Assembly (NCBI GenBank): GCA_905201285.1
Contig: CAJKNM010000089.1
Location: 1 to 6,291 of the forward strand
Length of the DNA: 6,291 nucleotides
From: an uncultured Eubacteriales bacterium
GTDB lineage: Bacteria > Bacillota > Clostridia > Monoglobales > Monoglobaceae
Reading direction: 5' to 3'
The notes beneath the pieces were generated by a model. It worked only from the letters and a program-made list of their open reading frames with translations, made no database searches and was not told the origin of the DNA. Positions 1 to 6,286 of the stretch are shown here, in pieces. Numbering within the stretch: position 1 is the stretch's first letter; each line of letters starts with the position of its first letter. The translations under genes were made by a program, and so were the position numbers.

Positions 1-860
1 CCGCCATATATTCGGCGCGGGCAATGCTTGATTTTGTTGTGGTTGAGAGAAGCAGTGCCTCCGGCGGACAGATTTTAAATACGAATGAGATAGATAATTA
101 TCCCGGCTTTATTCACAAGAGCGGGGCTGAGCTGGCTGACGCTATGCGGGAGCATGCTCTTGAAATGGGAGCCGAAATTATGAACCGGAATGTCATTTCG
201 GTTAAACGCGACGGAGAGCTATGGAAGATTTCGTTTGAGGAGGGCGGTGAGCTTTCGGCAAGGAGCGTGATTGCGGCAACGGGGGCGGATCATCGGGCAC
301 TCGGCGTACCGGGTGAACAGGACCTTATCGGCCGCGGCGTAAGCTATTGTGCGACGTGTGACGGTGCCTTCTTTAAAAACAAGACGGTTGCGGTCGTCGG
401 AGGCGGAGATACCGCGGCGGAGGAAGCGCTCTATCTCTCGGAAATGTGTGACAGAGTATATCTAATTCACCGCCGCGATAAGCTTAGGGCGAAGGCATAT
501 CTTGTTGATGCGATTAATAATAAAGAAAAAATTACTTCGCTTTTAAACAGCGAGGTTTTGGAAATTTGCGGATACACAAAGGTGGATAAGCTTGTTCTTG
601 ATGACGGGCGGAATATCGAGGTTGACGGAGTATTTGTCGCTGTGGGAACCCTTCCTCAGAACGAGCTGTTTAAAGACCTGGCGGAGACTGATGAACGCGG
701 ATTTTTAGTTGCTGGTGAGGATTGCAGAACATCGGCTGATGGCTTGTTCGTTGCCGGTGACCTGCGTTCAAAAAGGCTCAGACAGGTTGTTACCGCCGCG
801 GCGGACGGCGCAAACGCGGCTGCGTCTGTTGAAGACTACCTTGAAAGGTGGAAAAACTGA
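1..860 (+). CDS. trxB: Thioredoxin reductase, NADPH-dependent (5'-truncated by window edge)
   Basis: This flavoenzyme passes electrons from NADPH through FAD and a redox-active disulfide to thioredoxin in the cytoplasm. The frame is open from base 3, where it reads AIYSARA, the usual TrxB segment just after the FAD-binding GGGPAG loop. The ATG at 24 is therefore an internal Met, and roughly 15-25 N-terminal residues, including the first GxGxxG, lie upstream of the window. Visible motifs are SGGQI near base 60, the CATCDG redox centre (Cys codons at 348-350 and 357-359), the NADPH Rossmann motif GGGDTAAEEA (near 400-430), HRRDKLRA (near 468-490; arginines that normally contact the NADP 2'-phosphate), and the C-terminal FAD motif FVAGD followed by an RQVVTAAADG helix. 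The 285 visible residues plus the missing part fit the usual 300-320. The stop is one base before the next ORF, so the two form an operon. Family assignment is secure; the thioredoxin partner is not in view. Confidence 0.96.
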   Translation, partial: AIYSARAMLDFVVVERSSASGGQILNTNEIDNYPGFIHKSGAELADAMREHALEMGAEIMNRNVISVKRDGELWKISFEEGGELSARSVIAATGADHRALGVPGEQDLIGRGVSYCATCDGAFFKNKTVAVVGGGDTAAEEALYLSEMCDRVYLIHRRDKLRAKAYLVDAINNKEKITSLLNSEVLEICGYTKVDKLVLDDGRNIEVDGVFVAVGTLPQNELFKDLAETDERGFLVAGEDCRTSADGLFVAGDLRSKRLRQVVTAAADGANAAASVEDYLERWKN

Positions 861-861
861 T

Positions 862-1779
862 ATGTACGAGCTGTACAATTATATGTGGTTCTTTATTATA
901 TATGCCTTTTTGGGTTGGTGCGGAGAGGTTGCCTTTGCGGCAATCAAGACAGGAAGCTTTGTAAACCGCGGATTTTTAAACGGCCCGGTTTGCCCTATAT
1001 ATGGGGCGGGGGTGTGTATAGTCATACTTTGTCTCACCCCTTTCTCGGCCAATTTAGCCGTTTTGTTTATCGGCTCGGTGATTTTGACTTCGGTCTTGGA
1101 GTTTTTGACGGGATTTGTACTCGAGAAGCTGTATAATGAAAAATGGTGGGACTATTCCGAAAGACCGTTTAATATCAAAGGCTACATATGCCTTGAATTT
1201 TCGCTTTTGTGGGGCGTTGCCTGCATTGTTGTGGTTAAGGTGATTCACCCGTTGATTTCACGCCTGGTTGACTTTGTTCCGATGACCTTAGGCATAATCT
1301 TATTATGTATTGCCGTTTCGGCATATCTGGCGGACTCTGCGGTTACGTTTGTTATTATGCACAAGTTCAGAATGTCTGCTAAGGTGCTCGATAAAGTAGT
1401 GTATGAACTGAAGGAGTTCTCGGACGGACTCGGTGAAAAGATTTTTGAGAGCGTTATAGGAGCAAAGGAACACAGTGAGGCGCTTATTGATAATTTAGAT
1501 GACCTGCGTGAAAATGCAGGGAAGCTTAAAAGCGGTATTTCAGAGCGCGCCGAACAGAACATTGAGAAATTCAGCGAGAAGAGGAGGCTTGCAAACGAAC
1601 GGTTTGCCGCAAGGCTTGAAGAACTCAGACCTATGCTTCAAAAGAATTTTGAGGTCGGCAGACGCACAAGACTTCGTCTGGTTAAAGCCTTCCCTAACTT
1701 AAAGGCGACAAGACAGCATCGTACATTTGAACTTACGCGAAAGCTTAAAGAAAAATTAAATGAACATAAGAGTGCATAA
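862..1779 (+). CDS. PF06541-type (putative ABC transporter type IV / CmpB-like) membrane protein with charged C-terminal tail
   Basis: A 305-residue integral membrane protein. The N-terminal half matches the PF06541 pattern as I know it: a first helix with FFIIYAFLGWCGEV (residues 10-23), then FVNRGFLNGPVCPIYG (33-48). Hydrophobic segments lie near residues 8-28, 46-62, 66-88, 108-129 and 140-166, giving about five helices. Residues 167-305 are hydrophilic, strongly charged and largely helical, probably a cytoplasmic coiled coil ending in a basic stretch with LVKAFPNLKATR. The Pfam label 'ABC-transporter type IV' is historical; no ATPase is encoded nearby and the function is unknown. The ATG at 862 is chosen because the frame upstream overlaps trxB, and because AAGGTGG at 845-851, inside the trxB end, sits 10 bases ahead. 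A one-base gap after trxB (TGATATG) suggests coupled translation. The redox link with TrxB is context only. Family confidence is good; function is unassigned. Confidence 0.85.
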   Translation: MYELYNYMWFFIIYAFLGWCGEVAFAAIKTGSFVNRGFLNGPVCPIYGAGVCIVILCLTPFSANLAVLFIGSVILTSVLEFLTGFVLEKLYNEKWWDYSERPFNIKGYICLEFSLLWGVACIVVVKVIHPLISRLVDFVPMTLGIILLCIAVSAYLADSAVTFVIMHKFRMSAKVLDKVVYELKEFSDGLGEKIFESVIGAKEHSEALIDNLDDLRENAGKLKSGISERAEQNIEKFSEKRRLANERFAARLEELRPMLQKNFEVGRRTRLRLVKAFPNLKATRQHRTFELTRKLKEKLNEHKSA

Positions 1780-1851
1780 AATGATTACGGCACAATTCAA
1801 GGAAAATAAACAGTGCTGTTTTTATGGCATTTATCGGATATAGAATCGGAT

Positions 1852-1910
1852 GTTATGCTGTGCGTGTCATCAGTTTATGATATTCATAACGTCGACACGC
1901 ACAGCATAAC
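1852..1910. terminator. Long inverted repeat between convergent genes; possible bidirectional terminator
   Basis: Arms GTTATGCTGTGCGTGTC (1852-1868) and its exact complement at 1894-1910 give 17 perfect base pairs around a 25-base loop. The loop has a nested 6-bp stem (1875-1880 with 1884-1889, apex TAT). It lies 72 bases after the PF06541 gene and 28 bases beyond the end of the convergent GH63 gene, where a shared terminator would be expected. Against a standard intrinsic terminator, neither strand has a clear T-run right after the stem; the + strand is followed by TTATTTATCT. It may instead be an RNA processing or stability element, or a copy of a dispersed palindrome. Confidence 0.55.
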
Positions 1911-1938
1911 TTATTTATCTGAATACTATTACAAATAA

Positions 1939-3102
1939 TTAATCGACAGCATTAAAATTAAGTATAAATTCTATTACAAATACCGCACTCCAGCTAAAAT
2001 ACTCTGCATATTCTCCTTCACCGGTTTTTGAGTTATAATTTTCGTGAATTTTGTCACCGTCATTTTCCACCCATTTAAGAATGGTATCCCTGATTTTATC
2101 GGCCGTATCGTCAAAGTGATAATTTTTAAGTCCCTTTGCGGCAAAGTACGCCACGTTTAACCAAGTAGGGCCCCGCCAATAGTTTGTGCTGTAGTTTGGA
2201 TTGTCGTATGATACCGTGGGCATTCCGAATCCAAATTTATCACGCGCAACAGTATTGCATTTCCGGGCCGCATCTTCCGGAGCGATGATAATATAAAGCG
2301 GCATAAACGATGCGGGGGAAAGCACGCTTGAAAACTCTCCCGTTTCATAATTTCTGTCGGTGTAACAGCTGACCGATTCGTTCCATAACTTATCATTTAT
2401 CTCGTTTGAAAGCCGGTCGGCCTTCCGAAGCCATACATCTCCGTTATCTCCGAGTTCAGAAGCTATAAAACCAAGCGAGCGATATGTCATAACCATATAA
2501 CAGTTCAAATCTATTGCCCACAGCTTATCGGGTTCGGAATCCCATCTGACCGAATTATCCCATCCCGATTCGTTACCTATCCAGTCATTTCTCTTCTTAC
2601 CGTTATCAAGCTCTGCGTCATAGTGAAACAACCCTTTAACGCATCTTTTGGTTTCCCAGAATTCTGCATTTTTCATAAGACGCTCATATATACGCGATAG
2701 AAATTCCTTATCACCGCTTATCCTATACACTTTCTCACACGCCCAAGCCATCACAGGGGGTTTTGTGAAGGTGTCGACTATCTTCCCGTCAGCGAAAACC
2801 ACATCGGGAAACATACCGTCATCCAGCTGGAACTCACAAAAAGCCTCCATATGCTCCATAGCGAAATCTGCATCAAGTCTGCTTATGCCAATACAATGGA
2901 ATGCGGTATCCCAATTCCAGATACCCTGAAATTGTTCGGCACTCGGGAGCAAGCATCGTTTTTTGCCCCAGGGCACATCGTCGGCTCTGCTCACGTTTCG
3001 CTGAAGAATGCCTGCCGCCTTCTTTATAAGTCCGTAATCCCGAGGTGTTACATCTTTTTTTACTTCATCTAAAAATTTTTCAACATTTTTAATACTATTC
3101 AT
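1939..3102 (-). CDS. GH63 / MGH1-like intracellular glycoside hydrolase
   Basis: A 387-residue protein with the signature segments of the (alpha/alpha)6-barrel glycosidases of GH63 and the related MGH1-like group (mannosylglycerate and glucosylglycerate hydrolases, YgjK-type enzymes). Residues 60-68 read GIWNWDTAF, 177-187 NESGWDNSVRW, 308-314 YWRGPTW, and 353-373 run from HENYNS through GEGEYAEYFSW. By analogy with GH63/GH37, Asp182 in ESGWDNS is the likely general acid, and Glu354 or Glu364 in the last segment the likely base. These inverting enzymes cleave alpha-glucosides or alpha-mannosides; the substrate here cannot be read from sequence. There is no signal peptide and no N-terminal beta-sandwich as in larger GH63 members, so this is a barrel-only cytoplasmic form close in size to the roughly 420-450-residue bacterial hydrolases. 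The start is supported by AAGGGGA (3114-3108 on the minus strand), five bases before ATG. It diverges from the AraC-type regulator, its likely controller. GH78-like barrels are a less likely alternative. Confidence 0.82.
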   Translation of the reverse strand: MNSIKNVEKFLDEVKKDVTPRDYGLIKKAAGILQRNVSRADDVPWGKKRCLLPSAEQFQGIWNWDTAFHCIGISRLDADFAMEHMEAFCEFQLDDGMFPDVVFADGKIVDTFTKPPVMAWACEKVYRISGDKEFLSRIYERLMKNAEFWETKRCVKGLFHYDAELDNGKKRNDWIGNESGWDNSVRWDSEPDKLWAIDLNCYMVMTYRSLGFIASELGDNGDVWLRKADRLSNEINDKLWNESVSCYTDRNYETGEFSSVLSPASFMPLYIIIAPEDAARKCNTVARDKFGFGMPTVSYDNPNYSTNYWRGPTWLNVAYFAAKGLKNYHFDDTADKIRDTILKWVENDGDKIHENYNSKTGEGEYAEYFSWSAVFVIEFILNFNAVD

Positions 3103-3152
3103 TTTAATCCCCTTAAAATTATTTTATATTTATAACTCGGTTTCTTTATGGT

Positions 3153-3181
3153 TTTATATTATCATAAAATTTAGGTTTACA
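3153..3181 (-). promoter_or_regulatory. Candidate promoter for the GH63 gene
   Basis: On the minus strand TGTAAA (3181-3176) and TATAAA (3158-3153) are separated by 17 bp, which would start transcription near 3146 and give a leader of about 44 bases. The -10 is good (5 of 6) but the -35 matches only 3 of 6, as expected if an activator is needed. Other TATAAA boxes at 3134-3129 and 3128-3123 have no -35 at suitable spacing. Confidence 0.3.
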
Positions 3182-3204
3182 AAATACATAAATAGTGGTA
3201 AAAT
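3176..3204 (+). promoter_or_regulatory. Sigma-70/SigA-type promoter for the AraC-type regulator
   Basis: TTTACA (3176-3181), a 17-bp spacer, and TAAAAT (3199-3204) with an extended -10 TG at 3196-3197 match the vegetative consensus well. The expected transcription start is about 3211, leaving a leader of roughly 24 bases before the ATG at 3235. This placement excludes the ATG at 3205 as the start when this promoter is used. Confidence 0.7.
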
Positions 3205-3223
3205 ATGAACAAATGTTATGTAT

Positions 3224-3229
3224 GGGGTG
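3224..3229 (+). promoter_or_regulatory. Ribosome binding site deciding the AraC-type start
   Basis: GGGGTG lies five bases before the ATG at 3235 and can pair with the anti-Shine-Dalgarno end of 16S rRNA (as part of GGAGGTG with a G-U wobble). No comparable site precedes the in-frame ATG at 3205. Confidence 0.65.
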
Positions 3230-3234
3230 TTATT

Positions 3235-4080
3235 ATGCTTATATCAAAACCGCGGAAAAAAGTTTTTCCGTTTTGTATCCGAGTTCCGAATTATAAAATT
3301 GATTCGGATATTTTTGCGATTGAAGCAGGCTATAATTGTGTTCCGCCCGGACTTTGCCAGATTTTCAAAAGAGATGTGTTTATTCTTCATTATATTGTAA
3401 GAGGAAAGGGAGTCTTTCTTGACTGTAATTTTGATGAATCAAACGGTTATTTTGTCGTGCCGAATGAATTGGAAATAATTAAATCCGATAAAGAAAATCC
3501 ATATGAGAGTTACTGGATAATGTTCAAGGGTGACGGCGCCGGTGAACTTCTTGAAAAACTGAATCTGAAACATAACTGTGTCTTTAGCGTTGACAATAAA
3601 CAGGATTGTATAAACTGCATAAAAGAGGTGCTTTTTAAAAAAGATTATTTAAATGAAGCCGAGGAAGCGTATGCGCTTCAATCTGCGCTTTATAAAATTA
3701 TCTCTATCCATATGAAAAGCGTTGAAATTGACGAAGTCAACACACCGTCCGTTTCCGCTGTCATTGCAAACACAATAAAAAGGAATTACTGTACCCCGAT
3801 GAAGATAGCCGAGCTTGCAAAAGACCTTAATATAAGCCGTAACTATATGTACACCATTTTCAAAAAAGATTACGGAATTTCTCCGCAGGAGTACCTTATC
3901 AGACGGCGAATAGAGAAATCGAAACAGCTGTTAATAAATAACGGTGCAAGGCTTTCAATCAAAGAGATTTCAAACGCGGTTGGCTTTGAAAATCCCCTGT
4001 ATTTTTCACGTCTGTTTCACGCACGCACCGGGGTTTCTCCGTCACAATACCGAAAAATGACAAAAGAATTGTCCGAATAA
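3235..4080 (+). CDS. AraC/XylS-family transcriptional regulator with N-terminal sugar-sensing (cupin-like) domain
   Basis: A 281-residue cytoplasmic DNA-binding regulator. Residues about 25-100 form a beta-rich AraC-type ligand-binding/dimerisation domain, with LHYIVRGKGVF at 51-61 and SYWIMFKG at 92-99. The C-terminal 110 residues are the AraC DNA-binding domain: the first helix-turn-helix is near 188-210 (KIAELAKDLNISRNYMYTIF), and the second near 240-262 contains IKEISNAVGFENPLYFSRLFH, followed by the family signature G-SPSQYRK. Length is typical for this family. An in-frame ATG at 3205 would add 10 residues, but that codon directly follows a -10 box and has no ribosome binding site, so 3235 is preferred. 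The gene diverges from the GH63 enzyme and lies 90 bp upstream of the GH39-like enzyme, as expected for a local activator of a sugar-utilisation cassette. The inducer is unknown. Confidence 0.92.
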   Translation: MLISKPRKKVFPFCIRVPNYKIDSDIFAIEAGYNCVPPGLCQIFKRDVFILHYIVRGKGVFLDCNFDESNGYFVVPNELEIIKSDKENPYESYWIMFKGDGAGELLEKLNLKHNCVFSVDNKQDCINCIKEVLFKKDYLNEAEEAYALQSALYKIISIHMKSVEIDEVNTPSVSAVIANTIKRNYCTPMKIAELAKDLNISRNYMYTIFKKDYGISPQEYLIRRRIEKSKQLLINNGARLSIKEISNAVGFENPLYFSRLFHARTGVSPSQYRKMTKELSE

Positions 4081-4105
4081 TAGAATAAATTTCCGTTTTA
4101 TGCCG

Positions 4106-4134
4106 TTGCTTTATCATTAAAAATTTATTACAAT
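4106..4134 (+). promoter_or_regulatory. Candidate promoter for the GH39-like gene
   Basis: TTGCTT (4106-4111) and TACAAT (4129-4134) are 17 bp apart. The -10 matches 5 of 6 and the -35 matches 3 of 6, suggesting a promoter that benefits from an activator. The predicted start near 4141 gives a leader of about 30 bases. I see no terminator between the regulator's stop at 4080 and this site, so read-through from the regulator promoter is also possible. Confidence 0.45.
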
Positions 4135-4147
4135 TAGAGTTGATAAA
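4110..4147. promoter_or_regulatory. Candidate operator: TTTATCA / TGATAAA inverted repeat
   Basis: TTTATCA (4110-4116) and its exact complement TGATAAA (4141-4147) flank the proposed -10 box symmetrically around about 4128.5, with 24 bases between the arms. The left arm starts a stretch, TTATCATTAAAAATTTA (4111-4127), that closely resembles TTATCATAAAATTTA at 3159-3173 in the divergent region. This makes it a candidate shared regulator site. The sequence is AT-rich and the evidence is pattern only. Confidence 0.3.
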
Positions 4148-4156
4148 ACTATTTTT

Positions 4157-4161
4157 GGGGG
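4157..4161 (+). promoter_or_regulatory. Ribosome binding site of the GH39-like gene
   Basis: GGGGG (extended by T at 4162) lies nine bases before the ATG at 4171 and can substitute for GGAGGT with one G-U wobble pair. The spacing suits 4171 better than the in-frame TTG at 4168. The surrounding TTTTTGGGGG recurs exactly at the window end. Confidence 0.6.
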
Positions 4162-4170
4162 TATTTTTTG

Positions 4171-6207
4171 ATGAAATACGAAAAGATTGAAATTATCGGC
4201 GGAGCCGGAACGGAGCAGAGAATCTATGAGGGTAAAAAGGCAACAATGCTTTTCCCTGCCGAACTGATACGCTGTGGAAAATGGGGCTATGACAGAAAGA
4301 ATTTTGAACCGCAAAGCTGTTTGAACATAACCGTTGACAGTGACTTGGAGATGAGATACGGAATATGCGAGAGCGTTGAAGTGACCGTAAATTACTTTGA
4401 CGCGGGAGAAGGTTCGTTTACATTAATATATGACGGTGAGGACAGCGAGGAGGCGGTTACTGAAATCGTTGACCTTCATAACAGTATGAAATGGAGAGAT
4501 TATACATTTTATATAAAGAATCCGCATTTTAAAAAGCGGTGCGGCGGATATGATATTCGTGTATCCGTATTCTCGCGGGTGATGGGTAACTCGTTTGAGC
4601 CTGTTGCTATAGGCGATGTGCTTGTCAGAAAGACGGGAAGGCTTAGCCCTGTGCTCATTCAACCGGCGAAGTCCGAAAATCCCGGAAATATATTCTTTAA
4701 CGGCGATAAGATGTCATTTACATCAAAACTTTCAAACAGAACCGGTGAAAAACTTTCACTTAAAGCGAAGTATTCGTTAATCGACAGAGATACATTCAAT
4801 ACTGAATGGGAGGCGGAGGCCGAAGTGGGGCTTGAGCCGAACGGCGAGACAACGGTAACTGTTGAACCTGAGACAGACAGATACGGCGTTTACCTGATTA
4901 AGATTGAGTTGTTTGACGGAGACGGTGTGTACAGCAGCAAGAACACAAAAGCGGCATATGTTAATTCGTCGCTTGATGTTGCCGCAAATATGACGCTTGG
5001 CTTTTCCGACCATTTTGCACAGGGGTTTAAAGGAAAACCCGATATTCCTGTAATGCTTATGAGAAAGGGCGGTTTCGGAATAAACCGCGACGAAATCCTG
5101 TGGCAGCATTATGAGCTGAAAGACGGCGAATACAAGGTTCCCGATTTTGAAGAGGAATATTTGGAGGTTGCCGCGAAATATGGAATAGAGCCTTGCTTTA
5201 CATTAGGAAAGAACAATATGAACATCGGGGTTGAACATTGCCCGGCGAGAACAGCGGAGGAGAAGGAGCGTTTCAGGCTTTATGTAAGGAACGTAGTAAG
5301 CGATTTGAAAGGCCGCGTTAAGTATTATTCTATATACAATGAGCCAAATTTGGCTTTTAAAAAGGTTGAAAACGTGCATTGGTACGTTGAAGATTTGAAA
5401 ATTGCATATGAAGAAATAAAGTCGGTTGACCCCGATGCGCTGGTTATCGGCTTCACCGTGGCGAATATGCCATATTATTGGTTTGAAGAGGCATTTAAAC
5501 AAGGTGCGCTTAATTATTGTGACGTGGTTGATATTCATCCGTATTGCTGGAACACCTCGCCCGAGGAGTTTGACTTTGTCGAGAGAGTAAAGCGTGTATA
5601 TGCGTTAATCAAAAAGTACGGCGGAAGCCAACCGGTCTGGAACACGGAATTCGGGTATCCCGTTATGACGAAGGGATGCGGAATTCCCAACGAGAACCTT
5701 CAGGGTGAGTATATTATGCATACATATATGTACAGCCGAATGAATAATATATTGGATAAGTTCTATATTTATCAGTTTGCTGATTCAAATAATCTGGACA
5801 GAAGAAATTGCGAAGCAAACTTCGGGGTGCTTTATTCAAGGAAGCCGGGAAACCACGAGACGCCGTATGCGGCAAAGCCGGCATACCTTATGCTTGCAAA
5901 TATGAACAATCTTATTCAGAATGCTGAATGCCTCGGTGAATTTTTCTGTCATGACAGAATGACGATGGCAAGATTTGAGAGACCTGACGGAACGGGAGTT
6001 TTTGCATATTGGGCATACTGGAATACCGCGATGAACTATTTGACGATGGATTTGGGAACCGATACGGTTAAAATGTATGATAAATACGGTAATGCAGAGA
6101 CCTTGAAAAGCGAAAACGGAATTTATGAAATTCCCGTGAAGAAAGAAACAATATTTATTGAGGGAAAATTCACAAGGTTTGAGGATTTGTCGGAATATCC
6201 CGCATAA
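4171..6207 (+). CDS. Clan GH-A glycoside hydrolase, GH39-like, with N-terminal beta-sandwich domains
   Basis: A 678-residue, probably cytoplasmic enzyme (no signal peptide or anchor). Inferred layout: a beta-rich carbohydrate-binding-like domain at about 1-155, a second beta-sandwich at about 160-265, a (beta/alpha)8 barrel at about 272-590, and a short C-terminal beta domain at about 595-670. The barrel carries clan GH-A hallmarks: YYSIYNEPN (385-393) with Glu391 as likely acid/base, VDIHPY (453-458), and VWNTEFGYP (489-497) with Glu493 as likely nucleophile. These imply a retaining mechanism. The run from GINRDEILWQHYE (303-315) through VPDFEEEYLEVAAKYGIEPCFTL resembles GH39/PslG-type proteins, but the family could also be GH5, GH30 or an unassigned GH-A group. 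The substrate is unknown. The ATG at 4171 is chosen over the adjacent TTG at 4168 because of spacing to GGGGG at 4157-4161. The gene lies downstream of the AraC-type regulator and is probably its target. Confidence 0.8.
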   Translation: MKYEKIEIIGGAGTEQRIYEGKKATMLFPAELIRCGKWGYDRKNFEPQSCLNITVDSDLEMRYGICESVEVTVNYFDAGEGSFTLIYDGEDSEEAVTEIVDLHNSMKWRDYTFYIKNPHFKKRCGGYDIRVSVFSRVMGNSFEPVAIGDVLVRKTGRLSPVLIQPAKSENPGNIFFNGDKMSFTSKLSNRTGEKLSLKAKYSLIDRDTFNTEWEAEAEVGLEPNGETTVTVEPETDRYGVYLIKIELFDGDGVYSSKNTKAAYVNSSLDVAANMTLGFSDHFAQGFKGKPDIPVMLMRKGGFGINRDEILWQHYELKDGEYKVPDFEEEYLEVAAKYGIEPCFTLGKNNMNIGVEHCPARTAEEKERFRLYVRNVVSDLKGRVKYYSIYNEPNLAFKKVENVHWYVEDLKIAYEEIKSVDPDALVIGFTVANMPYYWFEEAFKQGALNYCDVVDIHPYCWNTSPEEFDFVERVKRVYALIKKYGGSQPVWNTEFGYPVMTKGCGIPNENLQGEYIMHTYMYSRMNNILDKFYIYQFADSNNLDRRNCEANFGVLYSRKPGNHETPYAAKPAYLMLANMNNLIQNAECLGEFFCHDRMTMARFERPDGTGVFAYWAYWNTAMNYLTMDLGTDTVKMYDKYGNAETLKSENGIYEIPVKKETIFIEGKFTRFEDLSEYPA

Positions 6208-6238
6208 TGCGCAGGACAAATATCGGCTAATAAAACCA

Positions 6239-6266
6239 TTGACAAAAAGCTGATTTCGTGTAAAAA
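6239..6266 (+). promoter_or_regulatory. Candidate promoter for a gene beyond the window
   Basis: A consensus TTGACA at 6239-6244 is followed after 16 bp by TAAAAA (6261-6266, 4 of 6). It lies in the 84-bp spacer after the GH39-like gene and just ahead of the TTTTTGGGGG leader, so it probably drives the next gene rightward. No terminator hairpin is evident after 6207, so co-transcription with the GH39-like gene is also possible. Confidence 0.45.
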
Positions 6267-6286
6267 TATATTAGACATATGTTTTT

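Larger units (their letters stand above)
3103..3234. promoter_or_regulatory. Divergent control region between GH63 and AraC-type genes
   Basis: This 132-bp, strongly AT-rich region must carry both divergent promoters and probably the regulator's binding sites. It contains a 9-bp direct repeat TTTTATATT at 3122-3130 and 3152-3160, 30 bp apart start to start (close to three helical turns). It also contains an inverted repeat TTTTAT / ATAAAA at 3152-3157 and 3164-3169. AraC-family proteins usually bind direct repeats or paired half-sites, so these are candidate operators. In sequence this AT-rich, short repeats can arise by chance. Confidence 0.45.

Noticed and set aside
24..26. ATG at 24 as the start of thioredoxin reductase
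   Set aside because: The frame is open upstream to the window edge and reads the conserved AIYSARA segment, so the true start is outside the window.
709..861. Longer version of the PF06541 gene starting at a TTG at 709
   Set aside because: It would overlap trxB by 150 bases in another frame with residues unlike the family; the ATG at 862 has a ribosome site and begins right before the family's first helix.
1245..1562. Minus-strand 105-codon frame inside the PF06541 gene
   Set aside because: It is antisense to a well-supported gene, has serine-rich composition typical of reversed coding sequence, and has no recognisable domain.
1808..1823. Short AAACAG/CTGTTT hairpin followed by T's after the PF06541 gene
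   Set aside because: The full stem would leave a two-base loop; the realistic stem is about 5 AT-rich pairs, too weak to call a terminator.
6201..6211. CGCATAATGCG palindrome over the stop codon of the GH39-like gene
   Set aside because: Only a one-base centre, so it cannot form a stable hairpin, and no T-tract follows.
5836..6219. Minus-strand 127-codon frame over the end of the GH39-like gene, rich in Cys and His
   Set aside because: It is antisense to a clear glycosidase; the Cys/His pairs are not spaced as a convincing zinc motif and the frame is explained by the codon use of the opposite strand.
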